The notes beneath the pieces were generated by a model. It was given only the letters and a program-made list of their open reading frames with translations. It was not told the origin of the DNA and ran no database searches. Below are positions 20,986 through 33,679 of a stretch of DNA of 64,000 nucleotides, piece by piece (the first letter of the stretch is position 1; each line of letters begins with the position of its first letter). The stretch is from Paragonimus westermani (Eukaryota > Platyhelminthes > Trematoda > Plagiorchiida > Troglotrematidae), in contig QNGE01001741.1 of the NCBI GenBank assembly GCA_008508345.1, positions 64,603 through 128,602 of the forward strand, written 5' to 3'. The translations under genes were made by a program, and so were the position numbers.

Positions 20986-22818
20986 TAGGCAAGACTGAAT
21001 CATCAGTTAGAAGTAAGCTCATATTCGAATAAACCAACTCCCTGAATAGTTACTAATAGGAATCCCAAATAATATTTGAATATCGGTAGAAATAAGATAA
21101 AACACGACTGATTCATGTTAAAACTTTGGGAGCGATTTGCCTGAGAACATCGACCACGTAGTATCCTCACATACTGACCCTAAAGGTCACCGTGTTACCC
21201 CCATGTAGACTTTCTGTATAATCTACTAAGTTTCAGGCACCCAGCCAGAGGTGGTCGGACAAAGAATACCAGCCACCGAGAAATCGGGTGCTACTCGATT
21301 AGGCAAATAATCTCTGTTTACAGAGGGACTTTTTAAAAACAGTTCTGTTGATGTGACCAAGGATGACAACTAGAGTCATTAGCCACCAAATTAGCGTGAG
21401 GATCTCATGACACTACCGCAAACTGGTAACTTGGTTGTGTAGTTTGAACCACGGTTTTCTGGGATTCCGTAACTCAGTAAATGTCCTACTAATGTTCGCA
21501 GTCTGCTTAGGCTCTCTAAACTATGTCTTTAGTTCGTTGAACCCGTTTACTCGTACTGATCTGATAAGGAGCTATTGAAATTAATCGCTGGTTGTCGTGG
21601 TCTTTTATCCCTGAACTGGACTTTGGGTGAGATTCAACCCGGCAGCCTACTCAGACGTGGTAGTTAAGACGTAAGTTTGCACTAAGAAACTGTATCCCAA
21701 ATTACAAACAGTCCCAGGTAGTTTGTTTCAGACTGATCGCAAGTAACAGTAGTAGGTATACTCGGCGGAAGGAGTTTTATAAACCTAGTGAGAGCGGGAA
21801 CGTGATTGCAACATGTAAGTCTCAGTAAGTGAGTTTGGTTCCTTCTATTTACATTGCAAACTTTGCAGCTCACACACATTAACCTTGAGATCAGCTTTCA
21901 GCCTTCGTTAGACAAACTACTGTGGAATCGATATCAAATCTGTTGACCTTCAAAAAAAGAGTATATAAATTTTTAGACAGCATACCAAACCAAACTAGGT
22001 ATGCATCAGTTAGCAACAACACAATAAGAGCCTTGGCAAGAAGTGTCGTCTTCCGACTGTCAGTCAGTGAAGCACGCACGCCAACTTCATCCCAGTGTGA
22101 CTTACACAATAAGGGTTGCCGCAGCCTTTGCATGATTATGTTGGAGTGCAAAGTGGTTATTTCAGATGGAAAGGTTTTTTGTTGAATGTTTGAGGTACGT
22201 CAAGAATGGAGAAAATAAGTTAGGTATAAAAAATTTTAAGTGGTTTTAGTTTTCGGAGCTGTTTTAAACAGGATGCAACACACAAAGTGTCTAAAGCATT
22301 CGGATAATATCAATCTGCTTTAACGCAAAAACTAATTATAGAAATGATGAACGGGAAATTAGATTGAAATCACAAGCTTTCTGACTTGATAATGAACAGC
22401 ACCACACTGTGATGACTATTCGGCTTTTGATCGAAAACTTTATGATTTCACGCCTTAACGGAAGCTTGCAATGGTCACGGACGACTTACTCAATGTCAGA
22501 AAGCGTTAAAGGATTAACACTGATAAGTTGTGTAGCAGAGTGAACAGCTTAGACCTAGTTACGAAAACCTCGGACTCTGACTAAATTCCGACAAACGACT
22601 GAAATAACACACCCAGACGTAGCAAACACCAAACGAGCTTAGTTACGGAGCGAAGCCGGAAGACCGGAAGTTTCATATGTTCTGCATATTTACTCGCCCA
22701 ACCTACTGTCATGTGGATTGAACCAAACAGTCCTGGAGATTGGTTCCTCCGTCAGAATTTCTCAGACAGTTCCTGGCAGAATTTACCAGCGCCACTGTCG
22801 GGCATTGAAACTATCGTG

Positions 22819-22821
<3 letters not shown>

Positions 22822-22865
<44 letters not shown>
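22822..22865. repeat. (AT)n microsatellite
   Basis: 22 uninterrupted AT units lie within Nck intron 4. Likely length-polymorphic. Confidence 0.97.
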
Positions 22866-22867
<2 letters not shown>

Positions 22868-25800
22868 GGTCCAAGTCCAAATTCTTTGCAATCAAGTCTC
22901 TTCCAAATTTTCAACCTGTCCATATTACTTCTCAGTAATACAGTTTCATTGCTAAAGCACACGTGGTTCCACTCGCAGTTACTTGTTAGCGTTGGCACCT
23001 GATGTTCTGTTCAAATTCAAAACAGTTCAAATGGTTACTGGGCTTGGGGACTAGGGAAAGCACTATTGTGTACATATTCAGTAGTCCATAGGTTTAAATA
23101 CATACCAAAATTAATCTACCACTCCGGAAACCTTTTGGAGGCAATATGTTAATTCACAAATTATTGCACCATGTACGTCAATGCCTTCTAACCACTCTCA
23201 CATACATCACAAAACTTCGGCAAACCTTCAGTCGACAATCCAGCCCACCTACATACAGGTTATGAGATAAAAAAGAGTAAAAAACAATAGAAGCGGACAA
23301 AAATGCCAAACCCATATAAAATAAGCCTACATACATTAGGTATTTTGAAGAAGAAACGTGTTAATCCTAAACTTTTCTAATCACAAAGAACTGACAGTAA
23401 AATTCGTAATGAAGGTAGTTTGAAAAGTACACAACATTCTCGTATATAACTTTGTTTGATTGTTAATGGTCATTCTGATATTGTTTTTTGTTACTGATTT
23501 GCTAGTCTTTGATTCTATGCATCTGATATTAACATACGTAAGTTGCTGTTGGGGGTCATGTTTATTTCGTGGGTGCAAAACTCCTGCTTCGTATGTTACT
23601 TTGCGGAAAATGCTATTAAAATCATTTGAGCTTCGCTAAGAACTGCTTGGTAATTTAACATATTCGACAATCCTGGCCGAATAGATGAGAGAAAACTGAT
23701 GAACACTTTTTATCTTGTGAATTTAACCTGACAGTGTTCCACAGAATTCACGCAAATGTCACAACAGAATGAACAGGCAAAGTTGATAAAATTTATTTAT
23801 TATTTATTTGGTGACCAATTAAAAATTTCCAGCTGGTCAATTGTGGCTCCATTCACGTCGACACATACCCAGTACTTCGAACCGCATAAAAAAAATCTAC
23901 AACTTTATTTGCAAGTATGTTGCGACTGTTCAAAGTACAATGTCTGTTATGGCTGAGTCATGCGAACCAAATGGAGGACTGTCGAAGCCTTAGATCTACA
24001 GTGAGCTTGCTCGCTGCTGGCTATATACCCTATCCAGGTGTACGCAAGCATGATTGAGGATTGCGGAAACGGACATTGCATTCTCAAGGACAGTAGTAGT
24101 AAATCGCGGTAGGCGGAAGGTAGGTGCGAAGACTGGTAGATTAGGCAGTGATCGTTGTACGGGTTAACGATAGTGGGTGGAATAGGAGCCAGTACCAGTG
24201 GAAACAACAACCAAAATGATACTCATCTATTACAACTACAGTAGAGTTTGATTCTCCAGGATCGGATTACACAGTAGCAAAAGAGATTATGGGACCGCCT
24301 CGGAGGTGTAGTAAATGGTCGTCAGTCGGAACAAACAGATGTCACTAAAATACATGACAGAAAAAAGATGATTTTATAAACAAAACTGTAATGGTTTAAC
24401 AACAAACAAACCTACGTCCTGTTTATTCTACCCGTTTTATTTCAACGATATTCCGAAGAAAATACTCCATTTTTATAATAATGATGATAGAAATAATCTA
24501 TTTTTCTAATTGATGAGCTATTCAGTTACTTCTTTCGGGACCGTCCGGTTTTCTCAGATAGCTAGACTTATGTTTCTGCCTACCAAATCCGACATTTGTT
24601 CTAAGTAAAAGCCACATAAAACGTTATCCCCATCCCTCAAAGTTTACCTTGTGATAGAGAAGGAAGGATAGAGAGAAAGACTCAAAATGATTGGAGAGCT
24701 GTTTCGAAAAAAGAGCCATTGGAAAAACCCAAGGCGGTGCACGTATCAGTCCCTCATGAAATTCATTTAAAATAGCATCATCACGTTAACTGAACGAAAT
24801 CCTACTGTTAAATGCCAAACAACCGACCCTCGTGGCTTTGTACCAAACGTTGTCCGGTTTAACGTCTGACAACCAAAACACGCACTCTGTTCGGCCGACT
24901 ATGAACTGGAACTGTTACAAACGAACGTAACAAAGAATGTTATTCGAAAAAAGATCGTTAATGGAGATAATAGCCTACTAATTTTTATTGAATCCGTAAC
25001 CAAAATGGATACTGCAATTAGCAATTCAATCCCTTCAGTTACGAACCAGCCGCAGTGGTAACCCTGTTTAGTGAATCAATTCTGCTATATGAAGAACATA
25101 CAGTCAGTGTACAATCCCAGTAGGTCAGGCCGATTTTTGTAGAATAATCTGACGCTTGCTCAAAGACGTGGAGCATCATCTTATCTCTTTAGCCTAGCTA
25201 GTAACAAGTGAATTGTGGTAGTTGGGGATGACGAATTCGCATCTACGGGGCATAACTACAAATTATGGATGTCATTCCTCTCGACAATGAACAAATTTAT
25301 GATGAACTAGGATGGACTGACGTTAGTAGTTTGATCTGTAGCATCACAACCGGTTGCATTGCATTGTGCAAGCTTTGTTTGTGAAATGTGGGAGCACACC
25401 GCAAAGTAGTATGAAATTGTTGGGCGACTTCATTCGATACAACCCACTGTGCTTGATATCGTCTTACTATATCGCAATTCACATGCAGTTCTGTTTTGTC
25501 TATCTGTTCTTAGGGATGTACGCTCTACTTCTGTCTGGTGAAAGGTAACCATTTTCAGTTGACTCAGTCAGTGCAGTTACATGACTATGTAACTATTATG
25601 TCTGCGTTTTCCTTTTGTACTGACCACTGTTATATCTGCTAGCTGGAAACATAGTCAGCTCATCAACTCACTTTCTCAAAATAATTTAGTCGCGTGAGTA
25701 CATCTAAATAGCAAGATTATTGTACAATGACTGTTAGACTAAAAATTAATGTGATCAGCTAACCTCATAAGGATGTTAAAACACACTTCATTCATAATAT

Positions 25801-26085
25801 AGCACATGTTTCCGTGCGTTCGTACGAAAGGCTACAGAGGAAGTGTTGAAAATGAAACAGTTTAATTTTTACAAATATATTAACGATGAGTATGACGAAT
25901 TACGCATGTGTTGGATTTCGATTCGTTTACGGATAGTCGTCCGTGAACTACACTACACGTAAGTCCCCGATCCAATAATCATGTCCTGTAGGCATTCAGC
26001 TCTCCCAAACTAAAGCTCAATACTAATGATGTTCGGTGAGAAAAATGTTTTAGCCACCCCCCTTTGCTATCACTCTTGATTACAG
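22866..26085. other. Nck intron 4, last part
   Basis: No exon or clear repeat is recognised. The intron ends in a strong pyrimidine-rich acceptor (26055-26085). Confidence 0.45.
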
Positions 26086-26409
26086 TCAGGTAATCTGACC
26101 ATAACATTGAACGCAGGAAACGTTAATCGCAATTTCAAAATACTTGTTCAAAACGGCAACTATCACATCGGCTGGCGTACCTTTCGTAGCATTGAAGACC
26201 TGATCGAGCACTATCGTCGACATTACATCTATACCACCGAACAGGAACGTTCCTCGCTGACCCGGCCGTTTGTGCATCCGGGTTTGATCTCTCTTCCAGA
26301 CAGCCTCGTACCAAACTACACTGGGCTTTTGTATTCACCTGCATTTCGAGCATACGAAACAGTGTTTAATGAGCATTGGGAACATACACGACAAGCCTCT
26401 ACGCAGTAA
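26086..26409 (+). CDS. NCK1: Nck exon 5: C-terminal half of SH2 and stop
   Basis: The exon opens in phase 0 after a strong polypyrimidine tract and TTACAG ending at 26085, and ends at TAA (26407-26409). It supplies 107 residues. The first, SGNLTITLNAG, forms the strand after FLIRDS of exon 4. NRNFKILVQN, YHIGWRTF and SIEDLIEHYRRH follow, the latter two matching the IGQRKF and MEELVEHY segments of vertebrate Nck SH2. A tail of about 45 residues follows the domain, ending in Gln. A later in-frame-looking AG at 26115 would delete the strand and is less likely. Confidence 0.92.
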   Translation, partial: SGNLTITLNAGNVNRNFKILVQNGNYHIGWRTFRSIEDLIEHYRRHYIYTTEQERSSLTRPFVHPGLISLPDSLVPNYTGLLYSPAFRAYETVFNEHWEHTRQASTQ

Positions 26410-26453
26410 CCTGTGATGTCATTTTGTATAATGTTGTATTATTCAGTAAAACG

Positions 26454-26459
26454 AATAAA
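26454..26459 (+). terminator. Nck polyadenylation signal AATAAA
   Basis: A canonical AATAAA lies 45 bases after the Nck stop codon, implying a very short 3' untranslated region if used. Confidence 0.65.
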
Positions 26460-28845
26460 CTGCCATATACTTACCAGGTGGTTTGTGATTTACCTCATCT
26501 TAGGTTATGGTACACGAGTAGAAGAAACTGAACACTACTCTGGTAGATGGTATGCTAATTCTGAGCCAGAAGATCATTTACCATCGAGGTCTTCTTTTGA
26601 GTGAGAATAAGGTCAGTTAAGTGAAAAAGAAGCACATAACGTCTTAGAAACGTTGCAACCGCGTCCGCGTATACGCTTGCACGTGCACTTTTGTGGGCGT
26701 GTACACATGTACCATGAACCAACAGAACAGCTTGGACAACACCCGGATCCCAACGAACACGCTGGCGAATGGGAAGATATCATTTGGTTCGATAACATGC
26801 ACAGAGGATAATTTCACCACCTGTGGCTCATGAGTGTATGACTAATGTAGCACGAGAGCGCTGGATGGATTGGTTTGCTTTATAAACTTGCTCACAACTA
26901 GATGAATGCATTAAGGAAGTTAACTCAAACAGGCTAGTAGTCATTCATAAACCGCAACCACCATCAGCATGATCGTTGTGATGCAAAGAAAAGATATCCG
27001 TTATTTGTTAAACGTCTATCGGTGGATGTTTACCTAATCGTATGGATTATGTGCAGACGACGGTAAAAAGACCACAGGAACACTATATGGCAAACCGTGA
27101 GGATTCCACAACAAAAGCGTCGCATTTACGGGCTGTCTATAGAGTAGGAATTTGAAAAACATCCAAATTCAAACGTAAGGTTACTCGATGCTGGTAACTG
27201 TATGTCTGGGAAGCATGCGCTTAGTCCAGCCGGTTGTACAAATACACATTAGGGTGAAAAACTCACACAAAGGTCCACAGTGCACAGCCTCCAGGAATGA
27301 AGCCAAGTGCATACACATAACCGCTGATGAAAAGTTGGACTGATACATCTATAGGCACACCTTCGGTCAGCCTGTCGGTCGGCTTCACTTCAATATGCAT
27401 TTATCGCGTGACTGAGTATGCGCAATCTCTGGTCTGCGACGAGTTGCTGAACCATTAGATAGTAACCACACTCAGCACCATCAATGTGATAGAGATTAAC
27501 ACACGCAAATAAGCAATTCCATTTTCTGTGTATGTATATGTAAAAACAGCTGGCCACCCGTCGTAACAACTTGCGTGAGCTTTAGGAAGCCAAACAAACG
27601 TGCAACCTGGGACGATTCAGACAGTGAAATTCAAGGGCGTTACCATTAGTCAGGGAAGCTGTATACAACTGATTCAAAACTTGTGGAAAACTCCAAGTTG
27701 CACACATACTTTTGGATGTGGAGCATCGTAAAAGGCAACTGGTGGAGGTCTGACTACTCCTTAGAGCGACTGTGGCTCACACATCTGCCTTCGGACCGAC
27801 GTTGCACAAGCTGTACAAGTTTCCAGCGTATATATATATATGTACACTGTGACCATGTTTAAGGAACAGGCAACTGGAGCAGAATGTACAAGAATCAATC
27901 CATATTTAACTCCCGTTCACAATAAGGAAGTGCTGGACTCAGTCATGAGGTGCTCATTGAGAATTATTCGCACGAGGAGTCAGGTAACCCTCCTTCACTA
28001 ATGGGAAGTTTGGAGTTTGGACCATCATCAAGTAAGACAGCTGTCTTTCCGAATCCAATATCTGAATAGCTTCCAGGAACAAGTTTACTCTAAACAGTAC
28101 CGCCAGCCAAGCTGTCCGTTTATGCTACCCAACCTCAGTACATAATTAAACTGTTACGACAACGGGACGATATGACATCTCCATTCAAACACATATATGG
28201 ATGTCTCTGTTCAGTGTGCCGTCTCCACATTTATGTGTGTATGCCATTCGTGTTCTTTTCAGAAAGCTACCAACCCTTATAAAGAAGATTACTGACCCCG
28301 AGCACGCTCTTAAATGTCCTGGTCTACTAACTTCTGAATCACAAGTATTGTGTGAAAGCAGTCTGGATGTCGATCGATCATAAACACTTCCTGAGCAGAA
28401 CATGACTGATTCAGTGAATGAACCAACTGCATTACTTGGTAAAACCTTGTTAGGTGAGGGACACAAAATAAATGCTTATGACAAGAGTCTATCGTGTTGT
28501 TCATACTATATCATTATTTCCGTACTCAGGAGTCTATAATCCGTGATGAAAGGAACTTTCAGCCTAGAAAACAGTATTTTGGTTACTGTACTGCTGTATT
28601 TGACTTGCTGGCGTTTTTACTTCAAGATTCTTGACGCTCAGTGCGTACGGCCACTTATGGGATAGCATACAAATGAAATCCAAAAAATGTGACAGTTCTG
28701 AAGAAATATATCGGCATCGCAAGAAAGATTATCTTAGAGGTGTTATGCTCTCGTGTCTCTGTGTAACTAGCCTCTTCGACATAATTAAAGCACAAGCGAG
28801 AGTGGTTGAGCGTTCAGATTTGATAATTCGGTCGTGCTTAATGTG
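26460..28845. other. intergenic, no gene recognised
   Basis: Open frames at 26413-26604, 28185-28504 and 28201-28383 have no recognisable family pattern. A short TA run lies near 27831-27841. Confidence 0.4.
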
Positions 28846-29200
28846 AGGTCATTGGCGCAGTGGTCAACACGGTTGCCTCATGATTGAATGGCTGGAGTTC
28901 AAATCCCGGCCATGGCAAGGATATGCACTACAGACGATGATAAACAGATTAAGATGTCAATTACAACACTCCTGAGGAAGGCCACCCGAGGTGGTTGAAA
29001 TGTAAAGTATTACAACTTGCTCATAACGTTGTGTTATTCCCAATGTGTTTATCAATAACATGTTAAACACGACGCCCAAACTAGTCAACTTCATTCGTAC
29101 TAAATTTGGTGTGGATATCTCACTACTGACGAGCTCTAGTGAGAGTGGAACTGGGGTCTAGTGCTTCTTTTCGAAAGAGGCTGGCTGGAATGCGAACGCT
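28846..29200 (+). mobile_element. Smalpha-like tRNA-derived SINE with hammerhead relic
   Basis: A tRNA-type head contains an A box in TGGCGCAGTGGTCAACACGG (28853-28872) and a B box in GGAGTTCAAATCCC (28894-28907). About 210 bases downstream is a hammerhead-like core. A tRNA-type promoter plus a hammerhead on the same strand is the layout of the Smalpha SINEs of schistosomes. In between, CCTGAGGAAGGCCACCC with a trailing GTTGAAATGT resembles conserved hairpins near the ends of some Penelope-type and SINE elements. Outer limits are approximate and no target-site duplication was identified. Confidence 0.6.
29121..29165 (+). ncRNA. degenerate hammerhead ribozyme motif in SINE
   Basis: Stem I pairs CACTA (29121-29125) with TAGTG (29158-29162) perfectly over 5 bp. 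The first core strand is CTGACGA (29126-29132). Stem II pairs CTCT with AGAG around AGTG. The second core strand reads GGAAC instead of CGAAA: there is an extra G and a changed last base. Stem III is eroded before the GTC (29155-29157). The overall order matches a schistosome-type hammerhead, but the core changes predict little or no self-cleavage. Confidence 0.55.
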
Positions 29201-30240
29201 GTGATCAAATGTGAGTGGTGGTCAACGTGAAAATAAACCAATGCCCCGACTACTCATCACTTTCTTTTATCGTCGCACAGTTCTCAATCACAATATTGCT
29301 TTCAACACGACTAAACAGCACTGTGTTCGAGGTCCTTTCACCCAAGTTTATCGTTATTCTAATGTATCAGGTGAGCTACAGTGAGGTGTGGTAAAAGGCC
29401 GTATAGTCCCAACAATGTTCATAAACACGCTGAAAGTAGAAGGTTCTTTCCAAGCTTAGCGCGGGTGACAGCCAGATAGGAAAACATGCAAAGAATGGAA
29501 TGAGCTAACGAACAGTTGACGATGCCTGAACCATCATCGACAGAAAATGTGTACAGCAATCAAGCATATTAAACGGTAGTCCAAAAGGATGGACGCAAGT
29601 CGTTTAAGCCATTGATCATTATTGAGTTCTAACGGCTAATCAAATTTTATTCGTGAAGAGTTCCTTTAGAAGGTACTTTCGGCAACTTATCACACTCTAT
29701 TCGTGTGTTACAATTTCAGTATGTGAAAGACAAGTGTAGACGAAATGAATAACTCACAGGTCCACACCTCAGCTACACTGATCTGTTGAAAGACCTAAAT
29801 GAAACACCTGTTCGGAGACAAATGAAATCGTGTCAGAGTGAACGATGGCTTTCAGGATTTAACAAAACCCCACCTCTTGAAAAGTACCGTGCAGGCTGAA
29901 GTATTTGGACCAACAAGCTTAAACGCGCTGTCAGTATTAAGCACGCAGGAACCAGATTCACTACACTCAGTCTGAATGAGAGTATATCGAGAGCGACGGG
30001 CAGCTCGTCGGCAACTCACAAAAGTGAGCATGCAGTTATATTTTAATTCTGGAACCTGATAAACTGGTATCATAATGGGCGGGTATCTAACGTTATAAGC
30101 TATTGATCGTCGAGGTTTCTAACCCTTCTTGTACCATGTATTGAGATAATGGATGTTTTCATATTGTGAAAGTGGACAGGAGTTGCGTTAAAAGCAATCA
30201 TTACTAAAAAATGATCGACAGTCATTGTGAATAAATGAAA
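29201..30240. other. intergenic, no feature recognised
   Basis: No coding or structured element is evident between the SINE and the LINE that starts near 30.25 kb. Confidence 0.4.
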
Positions 30241-30244
30241 TACT

Positions 30245-33200
30245 CGGCATCCGGGTGAGCGGGTGAGTTAACTAAACGCCACCTGGCGCGTCCCCAGACA
30301 GCAGAATGAAGAACGGCCTTCCACATGAGCGGCCAGCTGTGAAATAAGCGGGGTTTTCCAGGCGAAAAAGCAGCCGCGGACAATGGGCGGTATTACTACC
30401 AGAGCCTGGTGGATTCACGGTTGACGGCCGAGTCTCCTATGAAGTGCCACATAAGCTCTTTGACGGTGCTACGAAATGGTGTACGCTGCTCCACAGCAAA
30501 GAGGTTTCAGATGTCCCAACAGGAACACATGGACTCCCGGACAGCATATCGTCTGTCTAGCCTGTAATCCGTATGGCGCATTGAAATCTCCAGTCTTCGC
30601 CATCCATGGACAAATCCCGAGGAAGGCGTATGAATCACCTCAGTGGTCGCCGGCTTCCACGGGTACAAAATGTATACCGAGTACCCTGAATAGGTGGACC
30701 TTGTTCAAAGGGCATGTGAACCAACTTGGTCATCGGTCCCCCAGCAACAGGAGCCATAGGTCTCAACAGCGTTGTCGGTTTTGGACTACCTAGCCTGACA
30801 GGTCTACTGCTTCGGATCTGCCTTCGTTAGTGAATTTTTGAACAGCTGCACTGCTTCTGTTGCAAGATCTCGCAGGATGTACAGAATTCATGAAAGGATG
30901 GACTGTATCCCAAGAGCTTATGCCTTCAACCACTGCTGTTCACCGACTCCTAAATGACTACGAACACCGTGCTTCGTCCCGTTGTCTTGAGGTTCAAGGT
31001 GGACCTCCTCAAGCCAACTCTCTTCTTCGGCATTCCTCGATCCTAACAATTCTGAACATATAAACGTACATTAATTATGAATTCTGTCTTTTTTACCTGT
31101 CACGACTCCCTGGCCGAGATGTCAGCTGCCAGCCTTGCCCCCATGTCACACTTTAGCACACTAAGCCAATTTGCCTCATTCTTCTTTCTTTTGTTAGACA
31201 ACTCTACTTAGCAACTTCGCAGCCTCATTTTCTGAAGCACATACACCAAGACTTGTCTCATTTGCTGTCCACGACAAAAATCTTAGTCAAAATCATGGCG
31301 AGAATGTCGAAAAAACAAGCTTTCTTTGCTTGGAGGATACAAACTCTCGTCACTCTCGAAAAATCACTTAAGCTTGCCACACTAAACGTTTGGACACGGA
31401 CATTTGTGAAAATGGTTCAGTAGACAGCCCTTGCACGTACCTTGGAGACCATCACCACCGATATCTGTTGTCTTACTGAAACACCGCTTCAGATTCTAGC
31501 TCAGTGCTACAACTTCTACCTTCTTCAGCTACTTCACCATGAGGGTACAACGTGCACTTGTCTGGGGAACACGTAGCTCAAGCCACTGGCCAGACCGATA
31601 CTGAGACTGCCCTGGCCGCACACACAGAAAAGGCATTGCTTGACTGGACACCCATCAACAGCCGCCTTCCTGTTGTCAGACTGGAAGATACGATTAGGTG
31701 ATCAATAGACAACCATCCCAAACGCATTCTGTTGTTAAGGCAAATGCCCCACATACTGTAATCCAGGTGGACTCAAAGATTACTTTCATTACAAGCTCAC
31801 TAATTTTCTTCACATGGCACGGTTCACGGACATTGTAATACTGGCTGAAGACTTGAACACTCAAGTGAGCAGGTTAAACGCTGATGAGAGTGACTTTAGA
31901 TAACCTACACGCATATGGTACTGGTCGAACAGACGAGGGTGAACGTTTGTTGCAGCCCTGTGTTGATAACGGTCTGTTTCTGATTAGTACTAATATTCGG
32001 CGTTATAGGCATCAATGCGCCAATTGGCGACCTCCATCTGCGAGTCAATCGTGGACACAGTGACCACATGTCTTCAGCAATCAGCGGCATGGCTGTTTCC
32101 AAGATTGCAAGTCAACCTGGGACACCTGTGTAGATTCCAATCACTCACCTTTATGTGCAATGTTCGGTTTGCATTTTGGTGAGAGGTCACTTCGTCGTCA
32201 AACACAAACTGATGTATCCGAGCTAGCAGGAACACAAACGTTTTACGCTTACGAGTTTGCGCTTGCCTCTAGTTTAGGACCCCACCCACCAGGCGACAGT
32301 TAGGCAGACTGGACACATACTAAATGCAATGCATGAATGCCTTGCTGCGCTGTGTGTTAGTACTGTTGGTTCAACTATCAGTCACTCGGTTTCTATGCAG
32401 TCATTGGAAATCCTTGACGCTCGCACGAATATTCTTTCGAGCGGTGAGTATGACTTGGTCAGCTGAGATACTTGCCCCGAGCTCCAGAAGCAACTACGAG
32501 AGAATCGCTATGCCTGGTGGACACAACGCGCTATGAAGATGGAACGAGAGAATAAGAGAAACGCGAGAAGAGTATATCGATGAAAAGCAAGCTGGGTTTT
32601 GCCTTGACCGTGGTTGCACTGACCACGTCTCCACAATTCGCTAGACGCTTGAACTGCGCCAGTCGTATAGAAAGCCAACATTTATTGTCCTCTTGGACAT
32701 CAAAGGAGCTTTTCATTCAGTTGAGAGAGCTGCACTCTGAGACTTTCTATCGAGGAAGGATGTGCCTGAGAAGTATGTGGACATCCTAAAACTAGTTTAT
32801 TGTCGGGCCCTGGGTGAGTTCAAGACTTATGGCAACGTACTGTCAACCTTTAAGACCTCAAGTAGCGTGTGGCGAGGTTGTCTAGCATTCTTCTTCCTAC
32901 TCGAATTTGCAGTAGACGAGATCGTGGGTTGTGCCCTGACAGATCACGAATATGATGGTGTGGATTTGCTCCCAGGCACTCGATTTTGAAACAGAGTATG
33001 TAGACGACATCGTCCTATTCTGTGAAGGCTCATAGGAAGCCCACGACAGCTTAGGCAGTTTGGAGGCTTCGGTTCATCAGTTTGTTATGGTTTCATACCT
33101 ACTTTATGCAAAGTACCTTTGTGAGACTCCGTGTTTACTCTCATTCTTGGTGGTGAGGAGTTGGAAGTAGTTGAGAAGTTTAGGTATCTTGTGAGATGTA

Positions 33201-33675
33201 TCAGTGCTTGTGGAATGTTTGACAAGATCATAGATCGCATAGCAAAGGCCCGGATGGCGTTTACCAACGTACACCATCTGTGACGTCGGCATCATCTCAG
33301 TCTTTCTGTGAAATACTGAGTGTATAATGCTACCTTACGGACAGTTTTATTTAATCATGGAGTATCTTTTTGTGGCCATCGCTGTCTCCGAAAAACTAGC
33401 GGTGTGTGGTGACAGCATAATGTCAGCAAAGACGAGGTTCGCCAACGTGTTTTTGGAATGGATAAACTCTGTTAACTCATGAGCATTTGGTCTCGTCTGA
33501 CAGGTTTCACTGGCTTCGCCACATCTTATGGATGTAAACCTACCGCCTGCAACATCGTGCTTTGTTTCTAAATGGTGGGTTGGGCTGGTAAGAGTAGCCA
33601 GGTGGTTCGAGGTATGAAAGGATTCACTGTGATTCACTGTAGGACGATCCCAGCTTTCTGGCTGGGGTTTGAAGT
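30245..33675 (+). pseudogene. decayed non-LTR retrotransposon (LINE), CR1-like type
   Basis: Pieces of a LINE polyprotein can be followed in order on the + strand, broken by many stops and frameshifts. After a GC-rich 5' part (30245-31200), an APE-type endonuclease appears: LATLNVWTRTF near 31374, DLNTQVSRLNADES near 31852, and NGLFLISTN near 31973. The reverse transcriptase follows: EKQAGFC near 32580, LLDIKGAFHSVERA near 32690, VPEKYVDILKLVYC near 32762, and YVDD at 32997-33008. The post-RT region DHRCLR-like and VSKDEVRQRVFG ends near 33480. Several in-frame stops, for example TAG at 32644, exclude a working protein. Clade assignment is by overall resemblance only. Confidence 0.8.
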
Positions 33676-33679
33676 ACAA

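Larger units (their letters stand above)
5599..26459 (+). other. NCK1: gene span: Nck/Dreadlocks SH3-SH3-SH3-SH2 adaptor
   Basis: The gene is reconstructed from five exons: 5610-5798, 5842-6189, 16566-16861, 17420-18059 and 26086-26409. Phases at the junctions are 0, 0, 2 and 0, and every intron is GT-AG. The joined product is about 598 aa, longer than vertebrate NCK1/2 (about 377 aa) because of long linkers, mainly the one encoded by exon 2. Nck family proteins are cytoplasmic adaptors: the SH2 domain binds phosphotyrosine on receptors or scaffolds, and the SH3 domains bind proline-rich partners that drive actin assembly (WASP/WIP, PAK, SOS families). As assembled, exons 1 and 2 exist twice (second set 9899-10087 and 10131-10478), and either set could splice in phase to exon 3. 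Invertebrates usually have one Nck gene, so the symbol is the human family name, not a species assignment. Confidence 0.9.

Noticed and set aside
21620..21680. Possible tRNA-like promoter boxes
   Set aside because: The B-box-like and A-box-like words are on opposite strands, so they cannot form one polymerase III promoter.
26413..26604. 63-codon frame just after the Nck stop
   Set aside because: It overlaps the probable Nck polyadenylation signal and shows no conserved pattern.
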